Below are positions 39,201 to 49,711 of a DNA stretch of 64,000 nucleotides, in pieces. The notes beneath the pieces were generated by a model. That model searched no databases. It was not told the origin of the DNA and saw only the letters and a program-made list of their open reading frames with translations. Position 1 is the first letter of the stretch. Each line of letters opens with the position of its first letter. Position numbers and translations under genes: made by a program. Origin of the DNA: Streptomyces sp. TG1A-8 (GTDB taxonomy: Bacteria; Actinomycetota; Actinomycetes; Streptomycetales; Streptomycetaceae); assembly GCF_030499535.1 (NCBI RefSeq), contig NZ_JASTLB010000001.1, positions 3,844,001 to 3,908,000 of the forward strand. The letters are read 5' to 3'.

Positions 39201-40194
39201 CGTGCGAGAGCCGGGCGTACAGCGGCAGCACCTCGGTGGAGCGGTACTTCCTCTTCTCCAGCGCGTCCGCCGTGTCCCGGATCTCCCGCTCCCCGGAGAG
39301 GAACACCAGGATGTCGCCCGGTCCTTCCGCCATCAGCTCCTCGACGGCATCGGTGATCGCGGTGATCTGGTCGCGGTCCGCGTCCTGCGAGTCCTCCTCC
39401 AGCAGGGGCCGGTACCGTACCTCGACCGGATACGTGCGCCCGCTGACCTCGATGACCGGCGCATCGCCGAAGTGCCGCGAGAAGCGCTCCGGATCGATGG
39501 TCGCCGAGGTGATGACGACCTTCAGATCCGGCCGCCTGGGCAGCAGCTGCGCCAGGTACCCCAGCAGGAAGTCGATGTTCAGGGACCGCTCGTGGGCCTC
39601 GTCGATGATGATCGTGTCGTAGGCGCGCAGCTCGCGGTCGGTCTGGATCTCCGCCAGCAGGATGCCGTCCGTCATCAGCTTGATGAACGTGGCGTCCGGG
39701 TTCACCTGGTCGGTGAAGCGGACCTTCCAGCCGACGGCCTCGCCCAGCGGCGTCCGCAGCTCCTCCGCCACCCGCTCGGCCACCGTGCGGGCGGCGATGC
39801 GGCGGGGCTGCGTGTGCCCGATCATGCCGCGCACGCCGCGGCCCAGCTCGAGGCAGATCTTCGGAATCTGCGTCGTCTTGCCGGAACCCGTCTCACCCGC
39901 GACGATCACCACCTGGTGATCACGGATCGCGGCCGCGATCTCGTCCTTCTTCTGGCTGACCGGCAACTGCTCGGGATAGCCGACGGCCGGCACGCGCGAG
40001 CGCCGCTCGGCCATCCGCGTCCCGGCCTTGTCGGCCTCGGCCTCGATCTCGGCGAGGACGGCGGCCCGGGCCTCCGGCTTACGGATCTTGCGCGCGCCCT
40101 CGAGCCGCCGGCCGAGCCGGTGCGCATCGCGCAGCGACAGTTCGGTCAGACGGGAGGCGAGGGGGCCGAGGGTGGGTGCTGGATGCGTAGACAT
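36250..40194 (-). CDS. hrpA: ATP-dependent RNA helicase HrpA
   Basis: 1314 residues, normal for long bacterial HrpA. DEAH helicase core: GETGSGKTT (motif I), TQPRRIAA (Ia), DEAHERS (II), SATID (III), VAETSLTVPGI (V) and QRKGRCGRT (VI), followed by winged-helix, ratchet (HA2), OB and the long bacterial C-terminal domain. Probably acts in RNA or ribosome rescue. A separate transcription unit between two tRNA loci. Confidence 0.97.
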   Translation of the reverse strand: MSTHPAPTLGPLASRLTELSLRDAHRLGRRLEGARKIRKPEARAAVLAEIEAEADKAGTRMAERRSRVPAVGYPEQLPVSQKKDEIAAAIRDHQVVIVAGETGSGKTTQIPKICLELGRGVRGMIGHTQPRRIAARTVAERVAEELRTPLGEAVGWKVRFTDQVNPDATFIKLMTDGILLAEIQTDRELRAYDTIIIDEAHERSLNIDFLLGYLAQLLPRRPDLKVVITSATIDPERFSRHFGDAPVIEVSGRTYPVEVRYRPLLEEDSQDADRDQITAITDAVEELMAEGPGDILVFLSGEREIRDTADALEKRKYRSTEVLPLYARLSHAEQHRVFQAHSGRRIVLATNVAETSLTVPGIKYVIDPGFARISRYSHRTKVQRLPIEPVSQASANQRKGRCGRTSDGICIRLYSEEDFLARPEFTDAEVLRTNLASVILQMTAAGLGDIEKFPFIDPPDHRNIRDGVQLLQELGALDPAQKDARKRLTDTGRKLAQLPVDPRLARMVLEADKNGCVREVMVIAAALSIQDPRERPADKQAQADQQHARFKDETSDFLAYLNLWRYVREQQRERGSSSFRRMCKQEYLNFLRIREWQDIYTQLRTVAKQMGIHLGEEDAPADRVHVSLLAGLLSHIGMKDVKEGNKNEYLGARNAKFAIFPGSALFRKQPKFVMSAELVETSRLWARVNARIEPEWVEPLAGHLLKRTYSEPHWEKDQAAVMAYEKVTLYGVPIVAQRKVNYGRIDPEASRELFIRNALVEGDWHTHHKFFADNRRLLSEVEELEHRARRRDIVVDDETLFDFYDQRVPAHVVSGAHFDSWWKHKRHEQPDFLDFEREMLIRESAEAVTKADYPDTWRQGDLKFRVTYQFEPGADADGVTVHIPLQVLNQVTGEGFDWQIPGLREEVVTELIRSLPKPIRRNYVPAPNYARRFLGKAVPLQEPLTVTMARELKRMVGVPFEAEDFDWSKVPDHLRITFRIVDERRRKLAEDKDLEALRLALKPKARKALSQAAAASASRGGGPSVERRGLTDWTIGTLTRVFETRRAGQPVKAYPALVDDGDTVSVRLFDTEAEQAEAMWNGTRRLILRNIPVNPAKFASEKLTNAQKLALSANPHGSVQALFDDCATAAADRLIADFGGPAWDEESYRKLYDKVRAEIVDTTVRTVGQVQQVLAAWQACERRLKAVGSPALLANLADVRRQLDALVKPGFVTWAGIRRLPDLMRYLVAADRRLQQMPANVQRDTTRMEKVHEMQDEYAWLLEQLPRGRPVPSSVLDIRWMIEELRVSYFAHALGTAYPVSDKRIVRAIDAAAP

Positions 40195-40322
40195 ACGCCA
40201 TCCAGGATCTCACCTCGGCCAAATTCCGTGCGAACCATTTGCCCTGCGCCGGTGGCCGGCCCGTTCCCGGGCGGGCGCCTCCGGGGAGAGGGGGGACGGC
40301 AGGATGATCTAGCGTGGATGTT

Positions 40323-41381
40323 ATGTCCGATTCGCCGCACGGTCTCCACGGCCGCACACCCAGCCGGACCGAACGCTGGGCGGCCTTCCGGGCGTCCCCC
40401 TTCCTGCCCGCCACCGTGCTGCTGCTGATCCTCGCGGTCGCGGCCGGACTCTTCGCCGGCTCCTACACCTACGCCATGGCGAACCCCACCCCGCACACCA
40501 TCCCCGTCGCGGTCGTCGGCGCCTACGACCAGCCGGCCGCCCGGCGGTTCGTCGGGGGCATGGAGGAGGCCCTCGACGCCTCGCTCAGGCTCCGGAGGTA
40601 CGGCGACCGGGCGGCGGCCGTGCGGGACGTGGACGACCAGAAGGTGTTCGCCGTCTTCGAGGCGCCCAGCGGCGAACGCACCCTCACCCTGGACGTGTCC
40701 GGGGCCTCCGGGGCGACCGTCGCCCAGCTCCTCACCGAGGCCGCGGCGAAGGTCGGCGGGGCCACCGGCACCACCGTCGCCGTCCACGACCTCAAGCCGC
40801 TGCAGAAGGGCGATCCGCGGGGCCTGGCCATCTTCTACATCTCGCTGGCCGCCGTGATCGTCGGCTTCGTCGGGGCGATCCAGCTCAGCGTGCACGCCCG
40901 CGCCCTGAACCCCCTCGAACGCATCCTCTTCACCGCCGCCTACGCCCTCCTCGGCGGCTTCGTCATCGCCGCGGTGGTCGACTGGCTCCTGGGCGCCCTG
41001 GACCTGCCCTTCGCCGAGTCCTGGCTGATCCTCGCCCTGACCATGTTCGCCTCGGGCATGGTGTTCACGATGTTCAACACCCTCGTCGGACGCTGGGCCA
41101 TGCTCCCGACCTGGGGCCTGATGGTGCTGCTCGGCAATCCGTCCTCGGGCGGAGCCGTGTCCTGGCCCCTGCTTCCCTCGGTCCTCGGCACCGTCGGCCG
41201 CTGGCTGCCCCCCGGCGCCTCCGTGAACGCCCAGCACACCGCCGTCTACTTCGCCGGCCACCAGCACGCCTTCCCGTTCCTGGTCCTGGCCGGCTGGGCC
41301 CTCGTCTCCTGCGCGGTCTTCCTGATCTGGCGCCACCGCCATCCGGGTGGCCGGCCCAGGGACCCCGCCCACGCGGCCTGA
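40323..41381 (+). CDS. Membrane protein of the YhgE/Pip-like ABC-2 type
   Basis: 352 residues from ATG 40323; a GTG at 40314 is in frame, but TAGCGT (40310-40315) sits seven bases before the ATG, consistent with a leaderless start. One N-terminal helix (about 23-48), an extracytoplasmic domain of about 120 residues, then about five helices including AIFYISLAAVIVGFVGAIQL and GLMVLLGNPSSGGAVSWPLL. The layout matches the phage-infection-protein/ABC-2 permease class without an ATPase partner nearby. Role unknown. Confidence 0.7.
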   Translation: MSDSPHGLHGRTPSRTERWAAFRASPFLPATVLLLILAVAAGLFAGSYTYAMANPTPHTIPVAVVGAYDQPAARRFVGGMEEALDASLRLRRYGDRAAAVRDVDDQKVFAVFEAPSGERTLTLDVSGASGATVAQLLTEAAAKVGGATGTTVAVHDLKPLQKGDPRGLAIFYISLAAVIVGFVGAIQLSVHARALNPLERILFTAAYALLGGFVIAAVVDWLLGALDLPFAESWLILALTMFASGMVFTMFNTLVGRWAMLPTWGLMVLLGNPSSGGAVSWPLLPSVLGTVGRWLPPGASVNAQHTAVYFAGHQHAFPFLVLAGWALVSCAVFLIWRHRHPGGRPRDPAHAA

Positions 41382-41468
41382 GGGGTGCCGGCGGACGTGG
41401 CGCGGGGCCCGGCGCCACGCCGTGACGGCTCCTGGCCTCCGGAGCGGGTGGTGGGGCAGACTGCCGTT

Positions 41469-41993
41469 ATGGGGGACGGGAGTTGGTGGGTCGCCGCGGC
41501 GACCGGGGCCACGGCCCTGGGGGCCAGCTGGGTGACCAGTCAGGGGAACGCGCACTCGGCGCGGGTCCAGGCGGAGGTGCAGGCTCGGGCCGATCACATG
41601 GCTGAAGCCCGCGACCGCAGGCGTGCCGCCTACAAGGACCTGAGCGCGGCGGTGCACGCCCTCTCCGAGGTCTTCTGGAAGATGGAGGACATCGACCGCA
41701 CCGCCGACAGGGCCGAACGGATCGAGGCCATGGGCCGGATGAAGGTCGACTGCCGTGCGCGGCTGAACGAGGTGACCAGGGCCAGCAGGGACGTGCTCCT
41801 GGAGGGACCCACGGCAGTGGCCCGGGCCGCCAGAGCGCTGAGCGGCAGCGCGGTGGCCACGCACCACTTGCTGGTCCGGCTGCACGACGCCGACGACGAG
41901 CCGCGGTCCGAGTACGACCGCGCCTACCGGCGCTTCCAGAACCACCACCTGAGCTTCGTCGAGCTGGCCCGGGAGGCCCTGGAGGTCAGGTGA
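41469..41993 (+). CDS. Conserved hypothetical membrane-anchored coiled-coil protein
   Basis: 174 residues from ATG 41469. One N-terminal hydrophobic segment (WWVAAATGATALGASWV) and then a long helical, charged region (QAEVQARADHMAEARDRRRAAYKDL). Such proteins are numerous in Streptomyces and uncharacterised. No ribosome-binding site is obvious. Confidence 0.7.
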   Translation: MGDGSWWVAAATGATALGASWVTSQGNAHSARVQAEVQARADHMAEARDRRRAAYKDLSAAVHALSEVFWKMEDIDRTADRAERIEAMGRMKVDCRARLNEVTRASRDVLLEGPTAVARAARALSGSAVATHHLLVRLHDADDEPRSEYDRAYRRFQNHHLSFVELAREALEVR

Positions 41994-42055
41994 CGGCGCG
42001 GCGGCCCCCGCGGAGGGCCGCCGGCGTGCCGACGGCGGGATCCGGGGAAAGCAGA

Positions 42056-42090
42056 AGGGTCCCTCTCCATGCGTACTGGAGGGGGACCCT
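42056..42090 (-). terminator. Terminator of the tRNA Glu-Asp-Phe array
   Basis: 13-bp stem with one G-U pair (AGGGTCCCTCTCC / GGAGGGGGACCCT), 20 bases beyond tRNA-Phe. Confidence 0.8.
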
Positions 42091-42110
42091 CGCCCTTGTT
42101 AGGGCAGCGG

Positions 42111-42184
42111 TGGCTGGGGCCGGGGTCGAACCGGCGACCTTCCGCTTTTCAGGCGGACGCTCGTACCAACTGAGCTACCCAGCC
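42111..42184 (-). tRNA. tRNA-Phe (GAA)
   Basis: 74 nt: acceptor GGCTGGG/CCCAGCC, anticodon GAA in CTGAAAA, T-loop GTTCGACCC, discriminator A. Third in a minus-strand array Glu-Asp-Phe. The 24-base spacer to tRNA-Asp contains GAGGTTCCA-GG-TGGAACCTC (42187-42206), a possible processing stem. Confidence 0.95.
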
Positions 42185-42208
42185 ACGAGGTTCCAGGTGG
42201 AACCTCAG

Positions 42209-42283
42209 CGGTCCTGACGGGATTTGAACCCGCGGCCTCCACCTTGACAGGGTGGCGAGCACTCCAAACTGCTCCACAGGACC
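42209..42283 (-). tRNA. tRNA-Asp (GTC), copy 2
   Basis: 75 nt, identical to 36082-36156. Middle gene of the Glu-Asp-Phe array. Confidence 0.95.
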
Positions 42284-42319
42284 AAGCGTGCGTGCAACAG
42301 TGTCGCACACGGTGATGCG

Positions 42320-42392
42320 TGCCCCCAACGGGATTCGAACCCGTGCTACCGCCTTGAAAGGGCGGCGTCCTAGGCCGCTAGACGATGAGGGC
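42320..42392 (-). tRNA. tRNA-Glu (TTC)
   Basis: 73 nt: acceptor GCCCTCA with TGGGGGC, anticodon TTC in CTTTCAA, T-loop GTTCGAATC. First gene of the array. Confidence 0.95.
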
Positions 42393-42472
42393 TATCGGCC
42401 CGCCTGGGCGCTTCTCAGCGCGTCGGGGACGTGAGAAGCATATGGGATGGCGGGGGGGATCGCCAAAACGGT

Positions 42473-44089
42473 TCACGGAGCCGTGGCGGACGGCCGCCGC
42501 GAAGGACCCGCCGGACCCGCCGGAGCCGTCGGGCCCGGCGTGGCGCCCGGCTGGTTCTCCTCGGGCAGGTGGCGGCTGACCTCGGCCGTGGCCAGACCGA
42601 GCCCGCCGAGCCTGATCGAGTCCCAGGCCTGCAGACGGTGGCCGGCGCGGTCGAAGTAGAGGATCGAGGCCTCGATCGGGTCCGGGTGCTCCCCCTCCAC
42701 CGCGCGCAGGCCGCTGCCGCCGGTCGAGCCCTCGACGCGCAGCCGGGTGCCGTACGGCAGGACCTCCGTGCCCTCGTGGTGCAGGTGCCCGGCCAGGACC
42801 AGGGGGACCGTGCCGTCCGTCTCGCGGGCGGCCGAGGGCTCGTGGGCGACGGCCACGTCCACCGGGGTGCCGGCCGCCCGCTGGTCGCGCAGGGCGGTGG
42901 CCAGCCGGTCGCCCGCCAGCCGTTCGGCCGCGCCGCCGCCGGGCCGCGCGGAGCGGTCGGGGGTGAACTGCGGGTCGCCGATGCCGGCGAAGCGCAGGCC
43001 GGCGACGGTCTCCGCGCGGCCGTCGTCCAGGACGTGCACGTTCTTCATGCGCCGCAGGTACCGCTGGGTGCTGAGCGAGTCGTGGTTGCCGCGGACCCAG
43101 ACGTAGGGCACGCCCAGTTCCCCGACGGGGTCCAGGAAGCCGTTCTCCGCCGCGGTGCCGTGGTCCATCGTGTCGCCGGAGTCGACGATCACGTCCACCT
43201 CGTACTGCTCCACCAGCGAGGCGATGATCTTCCAGCTGGCGGGGTTCAGGTGGATGTCCGACACGTGCAGGACCCGGATGGTGGAGGGGTCGGGGCGGTA
43301 GGCGGGGAGCGTGGACGTGACGTCGTACAGCTTGGTCACGTTCGTCACCAGGCGTGCCAGTTCCTCCTGGTAGACGTCGAACTCGGTGACGATGCTGCGC
43401 GCGTCGCCCACCAGGGACGGCGCGGAGGAGAGCAGCCCGGAGAACCGGGGCTCCAGGACCGAGTTCGGGTTCCAGGTGGCGTACGCCGACGCCCCCGAGG
43501 CCGCGAGCAGGGTGAGGGCCAGTCCGCCGGCCGCGAGGGCGCGGCGAGGGCGGCGGTAGACGGCGAGGCCGAGGGCCGTGGCTCCGGAGACCACCGCGAC
43601 GCAGGAGCGCAGGGCCAGGTCGAGCGCGCCGTGCCCGACGTCGTGCGCCACCTCGTCCTGCAGCCCGGAGAGGCGTTCGGGGTGGTCGACCAGGGCCTGG
43701 GCGCGCAGGGGGTCGAGCTGGTCGACGTCGACGTCCAGGCGGACCGGGGCGACGTGGCTGTCCAGGCTCAGCGCGCCCAGCGGCGGGACGTTGATCCTGG
43801 TGCCGCCGGTGAGGGACGGGCGCAGCGCCATGGTGGTGTTCACGGGGCCGACGGGGGTGCGTACGCTCCCCACGACCAGCAGGCCCAGCCAGGCGCCGAC
43901 GACCACGACCGCGCCGAGACCGAGGGCGCTCGGCCAGGCGCGGGGCCGGGCGCCGGGCCCGGGGCCGCGCCGGGGGCGGACCGCCCCGCGGGCGGGGGCG
44001 CTCGGGCGGGTGGCCGTGCGGGGGCGGCGCAGGCGGTTCCAGGTCCTGTTCGGCGTGTGGTCCGGGGGTGCGGCGGGGACGCGGGCCAT
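42473..44089 (-). CDS. Membrane-anchored metallophosphoesterase
   Basis: 538 residues from ATG 44089 (an in-frame ATG at 44122 is possible; neither has a clear ribosome-binding site). A basic Arg/Pro N-terminus, one helix (LGLGAVVVVGAWLGLLVVGS), an extracytoplasmic stretch, two more helices (SCVAVVSGATALGLAVY; LAAGGLALTLLAASGASAYA), then a calcineurin-like domain with VSDIHLN, DSGDTMD, VRGNHDS and AGHLHHEG, a full set of metal ligands. The phosphodiesterase substrate is unknown. Confidence 0.85.
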   Translation of the reverse strand: MARVPAAPPDHTPNRTWNRLRRPRTATRPSAPARGAVRPRRGPGPGARPRAWPSALGLGAVVVVGAWLGLLVVGSVRTPVGPVNTTMALRPSLTGGTRINVPPLGALSLDSHVAPVRLDVDVDQLDPLRAQALVDHPERLSGLQDEVAHDVGHGALDLALRSCVAVVSGATALGLAVYRRPRRALAAGGLALTLLAASGASAYATWNPNSVLEPRFSGLLSSAPSLVGDARSIVTEFDVYQEELARLVTNVTKLYDVTSTLPAYRPDPSTIRVLHVSDIHLNPASWKIIASLVEQYEVDVIVDSGDTMDHGTAAENGFLDPVGELGVPYVWVRGNHDSLSTQRYLRRMKNVHVLDDGRAETVAGLRFAGIGDPQFTPDRSARPGGGAAERLAGDRLATALRDQRAAGTPVDVAVAHEPSAARETDGTVPLVLAGHLHHEGTEVLPYGTRLRVEGSTGGSGLRAVEGEHPDPIEASILYFDRAGHRLQAWDSIRLGGLGLATAEVSRHLPEENQPGATPGPTAPAGPAGPSRRPSATAP

Positions 44090-44187
44090 TGCTGCCGTAT
44101 GCCCGGGGCCCCACCGGGACATGCGGGGTGCCGGTACGCACCGGTTCGCCGCGCCCCTGCGGCGGTGCCGTGCCCGACAATGGCGGT

Positions 44188-44538
44188 GTGCTGGAAATGA
44201 CGCGCGAGGAGTTCGAGGAACTGGTCGCCGAGGCGCTGGACCGGATCCCGCCGGAGCTGACGCGGCTGATGGACAACGTCGCGGTGTTCGTCGAGGACGA
44301 ACCGCCGGCCGGCGATCCCGGGCTGCTCGGGCTGTACGAGGGGACCCCGCTGACCGAGCGGGGGGAGTGGTACGCGGGCGTGCTGCCGGACCGGATCACC
44401 GTCTACCGGGGGCCGACGCTGCGGATGTGCGGGACGCGGGAGGAGGTCGTCGCCGAGACGGAGGTCACCGTGGTCCATGAGATCGCCCACCACTTCGGCA
44501 TCGACGACGCCCGGCTGCACGCCCTCGGGTACGGCTGA
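44188..44538 (+). CDS. HExxH zincin-like metallopeptidase family protein
   Basis: 116 residues from GTG 44188 (ATG at 44197 is the alternative). MTREEFEELVAEALDRIPPEL and the C-terminal VVHEIAHHFGIDD are diagnostic of the small actinobacterial metallopeptidase family (DUF1025-like): His-Glu-x-x-His plus a downstream acidic residue. Minimal zinc peptidase fold; substrate unknown. Divergent from the metallophosphoesterase. Confidence 0.88.
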   Translation: MLEMTREEFEELVAEALDRIPPELTRLMDNVAVFVEDEPPAGDPGLLGLYEGTPLTERGEWYAGVLPDRITVYRGPTLRMCGTREEVVAETEVTVVHEIAHHFGIDDARLHALGYG

Positions 44539-44643
44539 CGGGCGGACCGGCCGGGGTCCGCTTCGGCCGGGGCGCGTGTCCTCCTGCGCGCGGCGGGAGT
44601 TGGGGAGGTTGACTCCTGTCCCTTGCCCTGCGGAGGTGGCCGC

Positions 44644-45153
44644 GTGCGCCCCTTGTACGTACCCGTTCGTCTGGCCGTCACGGTGCTGGCCCTCTCGGCT
44701 GCCGCCGGCTGCGTGGACGTGGGCGACGACGCCGGCCGGGCCGGGCCCTCGCACTCGGCGGGGCGGCACGCCGTCGACGCGCCCGGTGACGTGCCGGTGA
44801 AGGGCGTCGGCGGTGCCGGCGACATCGGCCCGCCGGGCGTCGGCGGGCACGGGCGCCGCGGCCGGGCGAAGCCCGCGAAGCCGGCGCCGACCGAGGCCGC
44901 GCCGTCCGGCGCGGACACCGGATCGGCGCCGCCGTCGAAGGCGGGGGCGACCGTCCGGCCCGGTGACCCGGCGCCGACGGAGCGGCAGCCGCTCCCGCCG
45001 GTGACCTCGGCCCCGCCCGAGCCGCCGGCGCCCACCCCGCCCCCGCCGGCCTCCCCGCCGCCGTCGGCCGAGCCGTCGTCCTCGGCGCACGAGGACCCGG
45101 CGCCGCAACTGGTCCAGCGGGAGCCGGCACCGGCGGCGGGGAGGCCGGCGTGA
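44644..45153 (+). CDS. Proline-rich lipoprotein, hypothetical
   Basis: 169 residues from GTG 44644 with GGAGGTGG upstream. A signal sequence ends in LSAAAGC (lipobox), and nearly all of the mature part is Pro/Ala/Gly/Ser-rich low complexity, like a wall-spanning stalk without a head domain. Function unknown. Composition alone would be suspicious, but the ribosome site and lipobox support it. Confidence 0.6.
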   Translation: MRPLYVPVRLAVTVLALSAAAGCVDVGDDAGRAGPSHSAGRHAVDAPGDVPVKGVGGAGDIGPPGVGGHGRRGRAKPAKPAPTEAAPSGADTGSAPPSKAGATVRPGDPAPTERQPLPPVTSAPPEPPAPTPPPPASPPPSAEPSSSAHEDPAPQLVQREPAPAAGRPA

Positions 45154-45452
45154 AGGCCCGGCCGATGGACGCGACCCGGGGGTGCGACCCGGGGGTGCGG
45201 CCCGGCGGCGCGACCCGGACCGCGTGGCCCCGAACACGTGTTGACCTGGGACGACGGGACCCGGTTTGCCTTCAGGGGGGATGAGTGCGTATGGTGGCAG
45301 ATCGTTTGATCCCATTTGCCCGGCGCCACCGCAGAGCGCGCCGTGTGGCGCGTACTCTCCCTTGCCGTGGCGGACCGCATTGAGGCGGTCGTATGCGAAT
45401 CACGGAGTTGACGGGCGCGTGCCGAAGAGACTCCGGAAGGTTTCACATACGC
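45154..45452 (+). promoter_or_regulatory. Long upstream region of the DEAD-box helicase gene
   Basis: 299 bp without a supported gene. CACGTG (45236-45241) lies in a promoter-like segment with TTGACC near 45241. GGAAGG before ATG 45453 is the likely ribosome-binding site. Long leaders are common for cold-shock-type helicases, but no specific element is recognised. Confidence 0.35.
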
Positions 45453-47696
<2,244 letters not shown>

Positions 47697-47735
47697 CGCC
47701 TGCCAGGGCCCGGCCGGACCCGGCCGGCCCCGGCT

Positions 47736-47772
47736 CACAGGGCCCGTACGACTCGTTCGTGCGGGCCCTGTG
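47736..47772 (+). terminator. Terminator after the helicase gene
   Basis: 16-bp stem with one G-U pair (CACAGGGCCCGTACGA / TCGTGCGGGCCCTGTG), loop of five, 40 bp after the stop. Confidence 0.8.
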
Positions 47773-47909
47773 CCGTACCCGGCGGTGCCCTGTGCCGTGA
47801 GACGGGTGCCCGGCTCCGCGAACGGTCCGCCGGCCGCCCGCCGGTCACCCGTTCATCCCGGACCCGCCGTGACGCATGTCACGCCTCCGGTAAGGGAATC
47901 GCTGGGTGC

Positions 47910-49424
47910 ATGACGGATGACGCGGGAGCGGACGGCGCCCGGGGCCCCTCGGACGAGGAGCGGCTCGCCCAGCTCGGCTACACCCAGGTCCTGGCCCGCC
48001 GCATGTCGGCGTTCTCGAACTACGCGGTCTCCTTCACCATCATCTCGGTCCTGTCGGGCTGCCTGACCCTGTACCTCTTCGGCATGGTCACCGGCGGCCC
48101 CGCGGTGATCACCTGGGGCTGGGTCGTGGTCGGCCTGATGACGCTGTTCGTCGGTGCCTCGATGGCCGAGATCTGCTCGGCGTACCCCACGTCGGCGGGC
48201 CTGTACTTCTGGGCGCACCGTCTGGCGCCGCCCCGTTCGGCGGCGGTCTGGGCGTGGTTCACGGGCTGGTTCAACGTGCTGGGCCAGGTGGCGGTGACGG
48301 CCGGCATCGACTTCGGCGCGGCCTCCTTCCTCGGCGCCTACCTGAACCTCCAGTTCGGCTTCGGGGTCACCCCCGGCCGCACGGTGCTGCTGTTCGCGGC
48401 CATCCTGGTGCTGCACGGCCTGCTGAACACCTTCGGCGTCCGCATCGTGGCGTTCCTCAACACCGTGAGCGTGTGGTGGCACGTGTTCGGGGTCGCGGTC
48501 ATCGTCGGCGCGCTGGTCCTGGTCCCCGACCACCACCGGTCGGCGTCCTTCGTGTTCACCGCATTCGTCAACGAGACGGGCTGGGGCAGCGGCCCCTACG
48601 TCGCCCTGCTCGGCCTGCTGATGGCCCAGTACACCTTCACCGGGTACGACGCCTCCGCCCACATGACCGAGGAGACCCGCGACGCGTCCACGGCGGGCCC
48701 GAAGGGCATCGTCCGCTCGATCTGGACGTCCTGGATCGCGGGCTTCGTCCTGCTCCTCGGCTTCACCTTCGCCATCCAGTCGTACGACCGGGAACTGGCC
48801 TCCCCGACCGGCGCGCCCCCGGCGCAGATCCTCCTGGACGCCCTCGGTGCCACGGCCGGCAGGCTGCTCCTGCTCGTGGTGATCGGTGCCCAGCTCTTCT
48901 GCGGCATGGCCTCCGTGACCGCCAACAGCCGCATGATCTACGCCTTCTCCCGCGACGGCGCGCTGCCCTTCTCCCGCGTGTGGCACACGGTCGGCCCGCG
49001 CACCCGCACCCCCGTGGCGGCGGTCTGGCTGGCCGCGCTGGGTGCCCTGGCGCTGGGCCTGCCCTACCTCATCAACTCGACGGCGTACGCGGCGGTGACG
49101 TCGATCGCGGTGATCGGCCTCTACATCGCCTACGTCATCCCGACGTTCCTGCGCCTCCGCAGGGGCACCGCCTTCGCCCGCGGCCCCTGGCACCTGGGGC
49201 GCTGGTCGGGTCCGGTGGGGACGGTGTCGGTGGCCTGGGTCGCCGTGATCACGGTCCTCTTCATGCTCCCGCAGGTCTCCCCGGTCACCTGGAAGACCTT
49301 CAACTACGCCCCGTTCGCCGTCCTGGTCGTCCTGGGCTTCGCCGCGGCCTGGTGGCTGGCCTCGGCGCGCCACTGGTTCCTCCGCCGCGCCCCCGAGCCC
49401 GCTCCCGAATCGGCCGAAAAGTGA
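47910..49424 (+). CDS. APC-family amino acid permease
   Basis: 504 residues, about 12 helices. The start LAQLGYTQVLARRMSAFSNY and FTIISVLSGCLTLY are typical of the GABA/choline-type amino acid transporter group; other conserved pieces are GWVVVGLMTLFVGASMAEIC, YTFTGYDASAHMTEET and SVTANSRMIYAFSRDGALP. Probably imports an amino acid or amine by proton symport. Single-gene unit. Confidence 0.92.
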   Translation: MTDDAGADGARGPSDEERLAQLGYTQVLARRMSAFSNYAVSFTIISVLSGCLTLYLFGMVTGGPAVITWGWVVVGLMTLFVGASMAEICSAYPTSAGLYFWAHRLAPPRSAAVWAWFTGWFNVLGQVAVTAGIDFGAASFLGAYLNLQFGFGVTPGRTVLLFAAILVLHGLLNTFGVRIVAFLNTVSVWWHVFGVAVIVGALVLVPDHHRSASFVFTAFVNETGWGSGPYVALLGLLMAQYTFTGYDASAHMTEETRDASTAGPKGIVRSIWTSWIAGFVLLLGFTFAIQSYDRELASPTGAPPAQILLDALGATAGRLLLLVVIGAQLFCGMASVTANSRMIYAFSRDGALPFSRVWHTVGPRTRTPVAAVWLAALGALALGLPYLINSTAYAAVTSIAVIGLYIAYVIPTFLRLRRGTAFARGPWHLGRWSGPVGTVSVAWVAVITVLFMLPQVSPVTWKTFNYAPFAVLVVLGFAAAWWLASARHWFLRRAPEPAPESAEK

Positions 49425-49524
49425 CCGCGTCCCGCCCCGGTCCGTCACCCGACGCGGCCGGGACCCCGATACCCGATCGGAGACCGGGCCTGCTCCGGTT
49501 ATGCTCGGACAGGCAACAGTGCCT

Positions 49525-49597
49525 GGGCCCTTAGCTCAATTGGCAGAGCAGTGGACTTTTAATCCATTGGTTGTGGGTTCGAGTCCCACAGGGCCTA
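49525..49597 (+). tRNA. tRNA-Lys (TTT)
   Basis: 73 nt: acceptor GGGCCCT with AGGGCCT, D-arm TTAGCTCAATTGGCAGAGC, anticodon TTT in CTTTTAA, T-loop GTTCGAGTC. Confidence 0.95.
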
Positions 49598-49711
49598 CGG
49601 CTGCGGAGGAGGGGCGGTCCCTCCGACCGCCGTGCGGCGCCCGCGTCGGCTTCGGCCGGCTCGGGCGCCGTTCCCGTCCCGCGCGGCCCGCCCGCAGCTC
49701 CGCCGGCCCGG

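Noticed and set aside
36319..40428. 1369-codon plus-strand frame
   Set aside because: Exactly antisense to hrpA, which has all helicase motifs; the plus frame has only repetitive Arg/Leu/Val/His composition.
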